Source of the DNA: Cocleimonas sp.
Lineage (GTDB): Bacteria > Pseudomonadota > Gammaproteobacteria > Thiotrichales > Thiotrichaceae
Direction of reading: 5' to 3'
Assembly: GCA_023145485.1 (NCBI GenBank)
Contig: JAGLDT010000046.1
Span: 1-12,253 of the forward strand
Length of the DNA stretch: 12,253 nt
The notes beneath the pieces were generated by a model. It saw only the letters and a program-made list of their open reading frames with translations. It was not told the DNA's origin and did no database searches. Below, in pieces: positions 1 through 8,039 of the stretch (position 1 is the stretch's first letter; each line of letters begins with the position of its first letter). The position numbers and the translations under genes were made by a program.

Positions 1-369
1 GATGAGTTAGAGGCAATGCATGATCGATATACTGAAAGACTCAATGCAAGAAGATATAATATTGAGGATATAAATTACCCGACAGCACCGATAGCGGGAA
101 CTGAGAAAATTATTCCCATAAAAAATAGCAAAGAACTACTTAGAGAAGGAAGCAAACAACATCACTGCGTCGCAAGCTATCATCATGATATTGTATCCAA
201 AAGAAGCTATATTTATAAAGTTGTGGAGCCAGAGCGGGCAACCTTAGAAATTCGCATTCAAGCATCAGGCTATCATCTTGGCCAAGTTAAGTTGGCCTGT
301 AATAAAATGCCATCAAAAAAGACCTTGGATAGTATTTCTGCTTGGATTAAGAGTAGAAGTATTGCATAG
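1..369 (+). CDS. PcfJ-like protein, C-terminal part (5' end outside window)
   Basis: The reading frame is open from base 1, so the ATG at 16 is probably internal and the gene starts upstream of the window. The visible 122 residues contain a KELLREGSKQHHCVASY segment, followed by a beta-rich stretch (YIYKVV, ATLEIRI, YHLGQVKLACN) and a final helix ending IKSR. The histidine-histidine-cysteine-valine core followed by paired strands resembles the C-terminal region of PcfJ-like proteins, a family named after a conjugative plasmid gene and common on mobile elements. Its biochemical role is not established, and no catalytic role can be read from this fragment. It converges with the AbiE-like operon 61 bp downstream. 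The family call rests on motif memory, without an alignment. Confidence 0.6.
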   Translation, partial: DELEAMHDRYTERLNARRYNIEDINYPTAPIAGTEKIIPIKNSKELLREGSKQHHCVASYHHDIVSKRSYIYKVVEPERATLEIRIQASGYHLGQVKLACNKMPSKKTLDSISAWIKSRSIA

Positions 370-372
370 GCG

Positions 373-410
373 GGGTTACGTTTTTTTGCGAGTAAAAAAT
401 CTAACTTGAG
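373..410. repeat. Decayed palindromic repeat between convergent genes, possible terminator
   Basis: GGGTTACG followed by a run of seven T, a short loop and AAAAAATCTAAC forms an imperfect hairpin just after the PcfJ-like stop codon. It resembles the better-kept palindrome at 10633-10675, which has the same GGGTTACGTT left side and AATCTAAC right side. The A/T runs on both flanks of the loop could let it terminate transcription from both convergent genes; that function is inferred. Confidence 0.45.
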
Positions 411-430
411 CTACCATTTTCTGCCCTACC

Positions 431-1294
431 TTAAATTGATAACCGAACTTGGGAACAAGAAAACTCTGTTTCCATTGCTTTTAGCATGATGAGTATCTTT
501 TTTGAGTCTGTTGCTTCATGAAATTTTGGCAACATGCTTTGAATTAAATACGATTCAATTCCACTCTTAATTTCTTGTATTAAAATGTCAGTAATGGCTT
601 GTTGTGTTTTTTTAGAGCTGATGTCTTTTATATCCCGCGCTAATAGACGAGCATGAGCAGTATCTATATCATCAAATAAATCAACGTGGTTTTCAGCAAG
701 ATGATTGATATTACCAATATCAATATAATTCTGGAGCAGATAATAAAAATCTTGAGCATCTTTCTTAGTTGTTAATTTGCGTTCGTTCCAAGCTAATAAT
801 TTTAATAAACCAATACCAGCAATACGTGCCACTGGCACATCTAATACATGTGGTTTATCAGCAATGCGAATAGAAATTGCTGATTCTAAAACGTCACTCA
901 TTCCTAATACTGACATTTTTACGGCGTAGTCGGGTGGCCATGAGATTTCAGATTCTTGCTCTTCGATGGTTCCAAACGGTACAAGGTCTATTGGTAACGA
1001 TTTTCTAAATATTAAACGCTGTTTAGACCGATCTTGCTCAAACTCAGGAAGGGTAAGTAAACAAGACTTTAGTTGATCGAAAGACTCCCAGCCTATTACC
1101 TCAATGCTAAAATCAATATCACGGGTTGCTCGTTCAGATGTTAAATCATTCGCTTTTAGTAGCAAGTCTCGTGCGGCTGCACCGATAAGAACATAGGGGA
1201 TTTTTAGAGAGGCGGTGCAGTGCTCAATATGTCGCAATACATCGACCCAATCAGACTCTATTTTTCCTGATAAATTAATCAATGAATTCATCAT
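431..1294 (-). CDS. AbiEii-like nucleotidyltransferase toxin (type IV TA)
   Basis: This 287-residue protein has the layout of an MNT-fold nucleotidyltransferase. The glycine motif IGAAARD lies at residues 37-43 and the catalytic pair is in TRDIDF at 57-62 (D59, D61). A candidate third carboxylate is D103 in PIDLVPFG, and the helical LKLLAWNERK...KKDAQDFYYLL segment at 164-187 is typical of AbiEii-like enzymes. Characterised relatives pair with an AbiEi antitoxin, and some (MenT) add nucleotides to tRNA 3' ends; the substrate here is unknown. The start overlaps the end of the upstream antitoxin gene by 20 bp, suggesting translational coupling. Tandem ATGs at 1294 and 1291 make the exact start ambiguous by one residue. 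All catalytic positions look intact, so the toxin is probably active. Confidence 0.8.
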   Translation of the reverse strand: MMNSLINLSGKIESDWVDVLRHIEHCTASLKIPYVLIGAAARDLLLKANDLTSERATRDIDFSIEVIGWESFDQLKSCLLTLPEFEQDRSKQRLIFRKSLPIDLVPFGTIEEQESEISWPPDYAVKMSVLGMSDVLESAISIRIADKPHVLDVPVARIAGIGLLKLLAWNERKLTTKKDAQDFYYLLQNYIDIGNINHLAENHVDLFDDIDTAHARLLARDIKDISSKKTQQAITDILIQEIKSGIESYLIQSMLPKFHEATDSKKILIMLKAMETEFSCSQVRLSI

Positions 1295-2810
1295 AAACCT
1301 GTTTTGCTACTTCAATATTTCTAGGCTCAGAAGAGTTGATTAAATCAGCATAAATTAATAGCGCAGGGGCGAGAAATGGGTTTTCTTTATTCTCGAAATG
1401 CCAGAATTTACCCAATATTTCAATATCTGCCTCATTTTCACCACTTGCTTTCAACCCATTGAGTAAAATAAGTTTATTGGGTTGCCCATCAATATAAAGG
1501 GTGGAAAAATGCGGGGTTAGATAATTTGTTAGTTTATCAGCAGCCACTTCACCGCTCCAGCAGGCATTAAAATCCTGCAAATCAACTTTTTCATACCAAT
1601 TTTTATGCACTGCTTTGTAGTATCCCATGATAAGTTTAGGGCGTAATTTTTCATCATAAGCGGATACCCATTGCCTAATAAGAGATTTTTTATTCTGTAT
1701 CTTGCGCCTCTTATTTTCTCTCGTTAAATAGCCTTTTTCTTCAAGTTCATTCATTACTTTTGTAATGGTACCCGTTGAAACACCTGATATTTTTTGTATT
1801 TTACGATATGTTTTATTTAAGCTGTCATCTTCACATAAAAAGACAAATAAAAGTTTTAATTTACTCGGCGTAAGGCGAGTTAGCTTCTCTATTTTTCTCT
1901 TATTTAATTGAGAGATGGAGGTAATCGGTTTGTAAGTTCCGCCTTCAAGTGTTTTGTTTAGATTAGAAAGGGTTGAGATGGCATTGATATTGTCAATTGA
2001 CTCTGATTTAGCAAGGGGCGCATCAGGTTTGTAAGCATCTGCTAATACTTGATTTAATTCAGAAATAGTTGATATTGTTTTATTCCAAGCAGGTTCATGT
2101 CCAGAGCCAGATATAGCATAAGTGAGAATACAGGCGACTGATTCATGCCCCGACACAGCATACTTATTCCACGTTGATTCATTTTCAGAGGTCGCATACG
2201 TTAAAATGCATGCTAGCGTTTCACTCCAAACTGATTCATTTTTAGGTGTAGCATAGGTTAGCAGACCTGCAACCGTTTCATTCCACGCTGATTCATGCTC
2301 AGTTAAGAGCGTTGAGAAAGGCTTATACGTTTCTTCCACATCCATGATATTCGTTGTCACGGAGATATGTACCTCAGAAGGCAACATCACATTATAATAT
2401 TTTTCTAATATTTCCCCCTGCTCATAGAGGGATATCGTTTTATTAACCCTATTTTTTTTAGGCTTTCTACCAGAAATATAAATAAACAAAGAGTCAACAT
2501 CAATATACGCATTTCCGACAGTATCGATAAAATTAATGTTTTGTTTTTTAAGTTTTTTTGATAACTGACAATTGACGTAATTTGTAACAAATAAGAGCGG
2601 AGAATCATGCTCTCTATCAGAAAAAGAGGCGGTTGAGGGGGTTAAATTATGTTTTACTTCGACTATAAATTGCTGACTTTCTCCCTTTTTCTCCAGTCGT
2701 AATAAGGTACTACCTTTATCATCATTTGATAAAAAATCTAAACTCACCTGAAAACCCGTTATATCTTCAAACTGTTCAGATGCTTTGTGGAGGATTGCTT
2801 GTTCATACAT
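1275..2810 (-). CDS. AbiEi-type antitoxin/regulator with a repeat-expanded linker
   Basis: The 511-residue product has three parts. Residues 1-115 form the N-terminal domain of the AbiEi_2 type, with FIVEVKH (E51, K53) and a conserved-looking NINFIDTVGNAYI at 91-103. Residues about 305-375 are a winged helix (TPSKLKLLFVFL, then GVSTGTITKVMNELEEKGYL). Residues 376-511 are the C-terminal domain, with IRQWVSAYDEKLRPKL, WSGEVAADKLTNYL and a PALLIYADL...AKQVYDEF end. Relatives I know are near 330 residues. The excess lies at about 120-304, where 19-residue units (HES/NES-x-W...LTYA) and later ISTxSxLN...YKP units repeat. AbiEi proteins neutralise AbiEii and repress their own promoter. The first gene of the pair, it starts 20 bp from a perfect palindrome. 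No strong ribosome-binding site is visible at the ATG. Confidence 0.8.
   Translation of the reverse strand: MYEQAILHKASEQFEDITGFQVSLDFLSNDDKGSTLLRLEKKGESQQFIVEVKHNLTPSTASFSDREHDSPLLFVTNYVNCQLSKKLKKQNINFIDTVGNAYIDVDSLFIYISGRKPKKNRVNKTISLYEQGEILEKYYNVMLPSEVHISVTTNIMDVEETYKPFSTLLTEHESAWNETVAGLLTYATPKNESVWSETLACILTYATSENESTWNKYAVSGHESVACILTYAISGSGHEPAWNKTISTISELNQVLADAYKPDAPLAKSESIDNINAISTLSNLNKTLEGGTYKPITSISQLNKRKIEKLTRLTPSKLKLLFVFLCEDDSLNKTYRKIQKISGVSTGTITKVMNELEEKGYLTRENKRRKIQNKKSLIRQWVSAYDEKLRPKLIMGYYKAVHKNWYEKVDLQDFNACWSGEVAADKLTNYLTPHFSTLYIDGQPNKLILLNGLKASGENEADIEILGKFWHFENKENPFLAPALLIYADLINSSEPRNIEVAKQVYDEFID
2080..2297 (-). repeat. Degenerate 57-bp coding tandem repeats inside the AbiEi-like gene
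   Basis: Two full 57-bp units at 2241-2297 and 2184-2240 encode HESAWNETVAGLLTYATPK and NESVWSETLACILTYATSE. Shortened units follow at 2148-2183 (NESTWNKYAVSG) and 2103-2147 (HESVACILTYAISGSG), then a further HEPAWNKT start. The similarity is visible in both DNA and protein, and all units keep the reading frame, including the shortened ones. Confidence 0.8.
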
Positions 2811-2829
2811 AACGATGAGTATATATCAT

Positions 2830-2869
2830 TTTGTTCATTGTTTTTAAAAACAAAAAAACAATGAACAAA
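2830..2869. promoter_or_regulatory. Perfect 16-bp inverted repeat, candidate AbiEi operator
   Basis: TTTGTTCATTGTTTTT at 2830-2845 is repeated exactly in inverted orientation at 2854-2869 with an 8-base A-rich spacer. It lies 20 bp upstream of the AbiEi-like start codon and 119 bp upstream of the divergent cobN start. AbiEi of Streptococcus agalactiae is known to bind inverted repeats in its own promoter and repress it, so an autoregulatory operator is the simplest reading. A terminator is unlikely because both flanking genes are transcribed away from it. Confidence 0.6.
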
Positions 2870-2988
2870 CCAGATTAATCGATAGCAGGGTGGCTCATAT
2901 AAAATTTTAGCGTAAAATAGAACGGCTATCAATTTAAGCTTAGTTGTTGAGGAAAATGGATTAGAATGAGAAAAAATAGAAAAATACT

Positions 2989-5900
2989 ATGCACCTACTA
3001 GCCGCTAAACCTGGAGGCTTCACCGATGACGAAGGTATTATTGACCTACAGCAAAGTCGGGCAGATATTATTATTCTCTCGGCTCAAGATAGCTCTTTAG
3101 CCCTTCTCTCTCAGGTGATAAAAACATTGCCTGAAAACTATCCCTCGATTCGTTTGGCAAATCTATTGCATTTAAGCAAACCTGCGGCATTTGATCTTTA
3201 TGCGGATGCGGTCTTGGAGTCTGCAAAACTGATTATTGTCTCGTTACTGGGTGGTAAATCATACTGGTCGTATGGTTTGGAGCAACTGCAACAGTTAAGC
3301 GAGCAATATAATATTCCTCTGATCGTTGTTGCTGGTGATGATCAAATGGATGCAGAGTTAACTGCAACCAGTACCGCACAGCAGGGGGATTGTTTGCGTT
3401 GTTGGCATTATTTACGCCAAGCTGGGCAACGTAATACCAAGAATTTTTTTGCATGGTTAGCCAGTCAATTCTTTCACTTAGACACGCAATGGGAACAGCC
3501 ACGGCAGTTACCTAAAGAATGGATTTATCATCCACAAATTGAACAGGCAGGTTTAGTTGATTGGCAAACGCAATGGCAGGATCATCAAGCCGTTGCAGTG
3601 TTATTGATTTATCGTTCTCATATTCAATCAGGCAATACTCAAGCCTTTGATCAGCTCTTGAAAATATTACAACAGCATCGTTTAAACCCTTTGCCTATTG
3701 TGATTAGCTCTTTAAAGCAAGCCAGTAGCATGGCATTGGTTGATTTACTTTGTGAGCAATCGCAAGCGGATATTATTCTTAATACCACCAGTTTTGCGGT
3801 AAATAATTCAACCGATGAACTCACTGATAATACCCCTCTATTTCAAGCTGATATTCCTGTTATTCAGTTGATTCTGGCAGCAAATAGTAAAGAAGATTGG
3901 CAACAGCATCCATTAGGATTACGTTCTCGTGATTTAGCCATGAATATCGCCTTACCCGAAATGGATGGGCGTATTATTAGCCGTGCGATTAGCTTTAAAA
4001 CGGTATTACAACGGGATGACCGTAGTCAAATTGATATTATCTCGCATCAATTAGACCCTGAGCGTGCAAAATTTTGTGCGGAATTAGCCTATCGTTGGGC
4101 TAATTTACGTCATAAGAAAAACCAGCAGAAACGGATTGCACTGATTCTGGCAAATTATCCTACCCATGATGGGCGTATTGGCAATGGTGTCGGGTTGGAT
4201 ACACCCGCTTCAACCCTCAATATTTTACATGCCATGCAGGAGGCGGGTTACCCTATTGAATCACTGCCTGACAATGGCAATGCGCTGATTAAAGCATTGC
4301 AGGCAAATGTCACGAATGACCCCCATTATTTATCACAAAGAAGCTGTCAACAAAGTATTTCTTTAGATACCTATCAGCAGTATTTCAGTAAGCTTCCTGA
4401 AGAAAATCAACAGGCGGTTATACAGCGTTGGGGAACAGCAGAACAGGATATTAAAGTCCGCAATGAGCGTATTATGCTAGCGGGAATTCGCCTTGGCGAA
4501 ACCTTTGTCGGCGTACAACCTGCGCGCGGTTATAATTTAGATATCAATGCCACTTACCATGATCCTGATTTAGTACCACCGCATAATTACCTCGCCTTTT
4601 ACTTTTGGTTACGGCATGAATATCAGGTTGATGCTATTGCCCATATTGGCAAACACGGCAATCTAGAATGGCTTCCCGGCAAGAGTGTCGCGCTTTCTAA
4701 GCATTGCTGGTCTGAAATAGCCTTAGGGCCGATGCCACACCTTTATCCTTTTATTGTTAATGATCCAGGTGAGGGTTCTCAAGCAAAACGCCGTGCTCAA
4801 GCGGTGATTATTGATCATTTAATGCCAGCCATGACGCGGGCTGAAAATTATGGTGAATTAGCCGAATTAGAACAGTTAGTCGATGAATACTATCAAGCAA
4901 TGGGACTTGATGCCCGACGTGAAAATCATCTGCGTGAGAAAGTATTAGTCGCCTTAGAAAAATCCAAACTAGATCAAGAACTATCATCAAAAGTCGATGA
5001 TGAACGCCTCAATGAACTGGATACTTATCTCTGTGAGCTTAAAGAAAGCCAGATTCGAGATGGACTGCATATTTTAGGTGAATCACCACAAAATGAGCAA
5101 CGAACAGATACTTTAGTCGCATTACTGCGTTTATCGCGTGGTAATAAGCCCGAAGATAAAGGCATATTGCATGCGCTCGCCGAAGACTTGCAACTGGATT
5201 TTGATCCTTTAACGATTAACACAAAGGTCTGGACAGGTAATAAACCTAAACGATTACAAGATATTGATAATAGCCCGTGGCGAACGAATGCAGATACCCG
5301 CGAGCGATTAGAATTACTAGCAAAAGATAGAATAAGTAATACACTCGTACCCATACTCCAGCGTAGCAATGCATCCCCAGATGCTCCAGCATCGAAATTA
5401 TACCCTGCAACCGAAGCCGTATTAAAACACCTACAAAAAAACATAGCCCCAAAACTAGATAACTGCGGAAACAATGAAATAAAGCAATTCCTACGCGCCT
5501 TATCAGGAAAATTTGTCCCCGCAGGCCCCAGTGGCGCACCCACACGCGGGCGTTTAGACGTTCTCCCCACAGGAAGAAATTTCTACTCTGTTGATACCCG
5601 TTCAATCCCCACACGAACCGCCTACGAATTAGGGCAAAAATCAGCCGATCAACTCATTATGCGTCACCTGCAACAACATGGCGATTATCCAAAAACCTTA
5701 GGTTTATCCGTCTGGGGAACCTCCACCATGCGAACAGGTGGCGATGATATTGCACAGGCTTTTGCGCTAATGGGCGTTGAACCTGTTTGGGAAGCCCTTA
5801 GTGGACGGGTGATTGATTTTACGGTGATTCCAGCGATGCAAATGAAGTGGCCGCGTGTTGATGTCACCTTACGAATCTCTGGTTTCTTCCGTGATGCCTT

Positions 5901-6792
5901 TCCTAATGTGATGCGTTTATTCGATAGTGCCGTACAAATTATTGCCGACTATGAAGACCCCGCGGGGCTTAACCCCATTCGTGATCATATTCAAAAAGAC
6001 ACGGCGTTATTAAAACAAAAAGGGCTAAACTCACAACAGGCACGACACCAAGCAGGCTTTCGAGTCTTTGGCTCTAAACCTGAAAGCTATGGTGCAGGTT
6101 TACAAGGGTTAATTGATGAACGCTGTTGGGATAATAAAGATGACCTCGCCGCAGCCTATGTTAATTGGGGAGGCTATGCTTATAGCAAACAACAGACAGG
6201 AGATGACATAGGCGAAAATGCCCACGCCATCTTTGAGCATCGCTTATCAGCATTAGACGTCGTGATACAAAACCAAGACAATCGAGAACATGATTTATTA
6301 GACTCCGATGATTACTATCAATTTCAAGGCGGAATGAGCAATGCCATTCAAGCACTTAGCGGCAAAGCGCCACAAGTTTATCATGGCGACCACTCTAATC
6401 CTGACTCACCTAAAATACGCACCTTAGAAGAAGAACTAAATCGTGTCATTCGCGCCCGCGTCCTTAATCCTAAATGGATCAAAGGTATGCAACGACATGG
6501 CTATAAAGGCGCATTTGAAATGGCAGCCACCGTTGACTATCTGTTTGCCTACGATGCCACAACCGATTTAATCAAAGACTATCAATATGAAAAAGTAACC
6601 GATAGCTATTTACTAGAGCCTGAAAATAAAGCCTTTTTAGAAGAAAATAACCCGCAAGCTATGAAAGAAATGGCAGAGCGGCTATTAGAAGCCATGCAAC
6701 GCGGACTATGGGAGAAGCCTGAAGACTATCGAGACAAAGTAGAAGACATTATTTTGGAATTGGATGAACGTGAGGAAACTGGATCAAGTTAG
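2989..6792 (+). CDS. cobN: Cobaltochelatase large subunit CobN
   Basis: CobN is the large subunit of the ATP-dependent aerobic cobaltochelatase. With CobS and CobT it inserts cobalt into hydrogenobyrinic acid a,c-diamide during cobalamin synthesis in the cytoplasm. The 1267-residue length is close to characterised CobN (about 1275). The N terminus MHLLAAKPGGFTDDEG and the LRLAN-LLHLSKP region fit CobN better than the related magnesium chelatase BchH/ChlH. The superfamily motif HIGKHGNLEWLPGK lies at residues 552-565, and a conserved C-terminal stretch around 928-985 includes MGVEPVW, VIDFTVIPAMQMKWPRVDVTLRISGFFRDAFPNV. The ATG at 2989 is the first in-frame start after a stop at 2977. The ribosome-binding site is poor, with only A-rich sequence nearby. 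No cobS/cobT gene or cobalamin riboswitch is visible in the window. The frame is intact throughout. Confidence 0.9.
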   Translation: MHLLAAKPGGFTDDEGIIDLQQSRADIIILSAQDSSLALLSQVIKTLPENYPSIRLANLLHLSKPAAFDLYADAVLESAKLIIVSLLGGKSYWSYGLEQLQQLSEQYNIPLIVVAGDDQMDAELTATSTAQQGDCLRCWHYLRQAGQRNTKNFFAWLASQFFHLDTQWEQPRQLPKEWIYHPQIEQAGLVDWQTQWQDHQAVAVLLIYRSHIQSGNTQAFDQLLKILQQHRLNPLPIVISSLKQASSMALVDLLCEQSQADIILNTTSFAVNNSTDELTDNTPLFQADIPVIQLILAANSKEDWQQHPLGLRSRDLAMNIALPEMDGRIISRAISFKTVLQRDDRSQIDIISHQLDPERAKFCAELAYRWANLRHKKNQQKRIALILANYPTHDGRIGNGVGLDTPASTLNILHAMQEAGYPIESLPDNGNALIKALQANVTNDPHYLSQRSCQQSISLDTYQQYFSKLPEENQQAVIQRWGTAEQDIKVRNERIMLAGIRLGETFVGVQPARGYNLDINATYHDPDLVPPHNYLAFYFWLRHEYQVDAIAHIGKHGNLEWLPGKSVALSKHCWSEIALGPMPHLYPFIVNDPGEGSQAKRRAQAVIIDHLMPAMTRAENYGELAELEQLVDEYYQAMGLDARRENHLREKVLVALEKSKLDQELSSKVDDERLNELDTYLCELKESQIRDGLHILGESPQNEQRTDTLVALLRLSRGNKPEDKGILHALAEDLQLDFDPLTINTKVWTGNKPKRLQDIDNSPWRTNADTRERLELLAKDRISNTLVPILQRSNASPDAPASKLYPATEAVLKHLQKNIAPKLDNCGNNEIKQFLRALSGKFVPAGPSGAPTRGRLDVLPTGRNFYSVDTRSIPTRTAYELGQKSADQLIMRHLQQHGDYPKTLGLSVWGTSTMRTGGDDIAQAFALMGVEPVWEALSGRVIDFTVIPAMQMKWPRVDVTLRISGFFRDAFPNVMRLFDSAVQIIADYEDPAGLNPIRDHIQKDTALLKQKGLNSQQARHQAGFRVFGSKPESYGAGLQGLIDERCWDNKDDLAAAYVNWGGYAYSKQQTGDDIGENAHAIFEHRLSALDVVIQNQDNREHDLLDSDDYYQFQGGMSNAIQALSGKAPQVYHGDHSNPDSPKIRTLEEELNRVIRARVLNPKWIKGMQRHGYKGAFEMAATVDYLFAYDATTDLIKDYQYEKVTDSYLLEPENKAFLEENNPQAMKEMAERLLEAMQRGLWEKPEDYRDKVEDIILELDEREETGSS

Positions 6793-6795
6793 CAT

Positions 6796-6811
6796 GGCGA
6801 AGCTCGTCGCC
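6796..6811 (+). terminator. Weak hairpin just after cobN
   Basis: GGCGA at 6796-6800 pairs with TCGCC at 6807-6811 around a 6-base loop, four bases after the cobN stop codon. There is no T-run after it, so it is at best a weak or factor-assisted terminator. Confidence 0.25.
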
Positions 6812-6815
6812 CCGT

Positions 6816-6977
6816 TAAGTAGGTGGGCATAATTAAGTTAACAAAATTTGCGAAGGGTATTTTTCGATATTCAAGGCATTGTTGAAGGAGCATAGCCGAG
6901 CTACGTGACTGAAACAATAACGAAGAAGATCGAAAAATAAACGAGCAAATGTTAAATTAATTATGGTTACCTACTTA
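6816..6977. mobile_element. MITE-like palindromic element, 162 bp, no coding capacity
   Basis: The ends are inverted copies, TAAGTAGGT at 6816-6824 and ACCTACTTA at 6969-6977. Inside, AATTAAGTTAAC (6831-6842) faces GTTAAATTAATT (6951-6962), ATTTGC (6846-6851) faces GCAAAT (6945-6950), and an 11-bp perfect pair TATTTTTCGAT/ATCGAAAAATA lies at 6858-6868 and 6929-6939. The whole segment folds back on itself around position 6897. It has no open frame of useful length. Small non-autonomous elements of this form are common in repeat-rich bacterial genomes; the driving transposase, if any, is not in the window. No clear target duplication is visible. Confidence 0.6.
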
Positions 6978-6992
6978 CACCCTGTTATTATT

Positions 6993-7026
6993 TTCTTGTT
7001 CCCAAATTCCTACTTGGTAACAAGAA
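6993..7026. repeat. 13-bp inverted repeat with one mismatch
   Basis: TTCTTGTTCCCAA at 6993-7005 pairs with TTGGTAACAAGAA at 7014-7026, one mismatch, 8-base loop. It sits between the two larger palindromic elements and could act as a terminator for cobN transcripts, although no long T-run follows. Confidence 0.5.
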
Positions 7027-7030
7027 AGTA

Positions 7031-7154
7031 GCCCGTATGGAGTTTACGCAATACGGGAAGATGATGCATTATCGCAATATTTCCATTAAAAACATAAAAA
7101 GCATTAAGGACTGAGCGGAAGTTTCCCCGTATTCCGCACAGCTCCATACGGGTT
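7031..7154. mobile_element. Second MITE-like element with about 30-bp imperfect terminal inverted repeats
   Basis: CCCGTATGGAG at 7032-7042 is exactly inverted at 7142-7152, and the inner ATACGGG-AAG at 7051-7060 recurs inverted as TTTCCCCGTAT at about 7122-7132. Each arm also carries its own CCCGTAT...ATACGGG mini-hairpin, so the element can fold as two small hairpins or one long one. It is about 124 bp and has no gene. It begins 22 bp beyond the end of the zorE frame, so it may serve as the terminator between convergent cobN and the Zorya operon. Confidence 0.55.
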
Positions 7155-7175
7155 ACCTTGCTTTCACCATGCTAA

Positions 7176-8039
7176 TTAAACGCCTTCGAGGACGGTACCA
7201 TTCCTTAAATTCTTCAATAATGTTTTTTGAGAGCTTTGTACTACCATATGACCATGATTAAGCTCAGTAGCATGGCACTCAAGACACAGTGCTTGTAAAT
7301 TTTTAATTTCATTATCACTTTTCACTCCATTAATGTGGTGTGTGTGCAATAAATGTTGATGGTGACTTAATATTACCTGACATCTTTCACACGTCCATTG
7401 CATAGAAGCACGGTATGAGTCGCTCTGTTGTTTCCAATCGTCAACATAGGTGCTCTTATTTTCACCTTCATTGTATTTGGGTTGATATTGAAAATAAGAC
7501 TGATAGGTATTAAAAAATTCTTCTAGTGAGAAATTATCAAAAATATGTTTTTTCTGATAACCAGTGACACGACTATAGTTTTTATAATCTAAGTGAGTTA
7601 AGCAGTTCTTACAAACACACAACGTTGCATCTCCAAATTCATACTCTTTTGTAAAACGATTAGCCCCATCAATATAAAATTCACCACTAATATCGTGCTT
7701 CACCACATATCGATTATATCGCCCTCCCATATTCATCTCCACGAGGGTTCGACAATACGCGAGATGATATTTTTTACCTTGAGAACCATCACTCATAACA
7801 ACAGGAACGTTCCAAGCATGATCTTGAATATACAATAAGACTTGTCGATCTTTATAGGACAACAATCCATTTTCACGAATCGTTATATCCTTAATGCTAA
7901 CTTGAATGCCTTTTTTAAGCTCGGTATCAATAGGATCAAGCGGAGGGAGTGTGGCAGTTATAAGTTCAATGTCGTGAAGTTTAGCGCCCATAGCGCGCAC
8001 CGCCTCATGCAATGCGCTAAAATTCACCGTGAGTTTCAT
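7176..8039 (-). CDS. zorE: Type II Zorya HNH endonuclease ZorE
   Basis: The 287-residue protein ends in an HNH nuclease domain. A zinc pair C217-x-x-C220 is followed by HTHHING (H234, H235), a central N247 and the second zinc pair C252-x-x-C255 with H256. The N-terminal 200 residues match no fold I can name and hold an additional CVCKNC cluster at 141-146. ZorE is the effector that defines type II Zorya, expected to cleave or nick invading phage DNA once the ZorA-ZorB membrane complex is triggered. The ATG follows the zorB stop codon directly (TAAATG), with an AGGGG ribosome-binding site five bases upstream inside zorB. That placement at the end of a zorA-zorB operon is the strongest reason to call it ZorE instead of a generic HNH protein. 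Confidence 0.86.
   Translation of the reverse strand: MKLTVNFSALHEAVRAMGAKLHDIELITATLPPLDPIDTELKKGIQVSIKDITIRENGLLSYKDRQVLLYIQDHAWNVPVVMSDGSQGKKYHLAYCRTLVEMNMGGRYNRYVVKHDISGEFYIDGANRFTKEYEFGDATLCVCKNCLTHLDYKNYSRVTGYQKKHIFDNFSLEEFFNTYQSYFQYQPKYNEGENKSTYVDDWKQQSDSYRASMQWTCERCQVILSHHQHLLHTHHINGVKSDNEIKNLQALCLECHATELNHGHMVVQSSQKTLLKNLRNGTVLEGV

Noticed and set aside
2080..2297. CRISPR array, suggested by regularly spaced repeats
   Set aside because: The units are contiguous without unique spacers, diverge along their whole length and are translated in frame.
2880..2988. Possible cobalamin riboswitch before cobN, suggested by GCAGGGTGGCT at 2886-2896
   Set aside because: The leader is short, no B12-box context or multi-stem layout is visible, and the motif resembles a remnant of the GGTGGG/CCCACC repeat family.
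2966..3001. Eleven-codon upstream reading frame (MRKNRKILCTY) overlapping the cobN start
   Set aside because: It has no ribosome-binding site at a usable distance and no feature of a known leader peptide.
5025..5570. Antisense open frame of 181 codons inside cobN
   Set aside because: It lies opposite a strongly conserved coding region; its product looks like composition-driven antisense sequence with no recognisable motif.
2989..6792. Magnesium chelatase subunit BchH/ChlH instead of CobN
   Set aside because: The N terminus (MHLLAAKPGG...) and length match CobN, and no bacteriochlorophyll genes are nearby.
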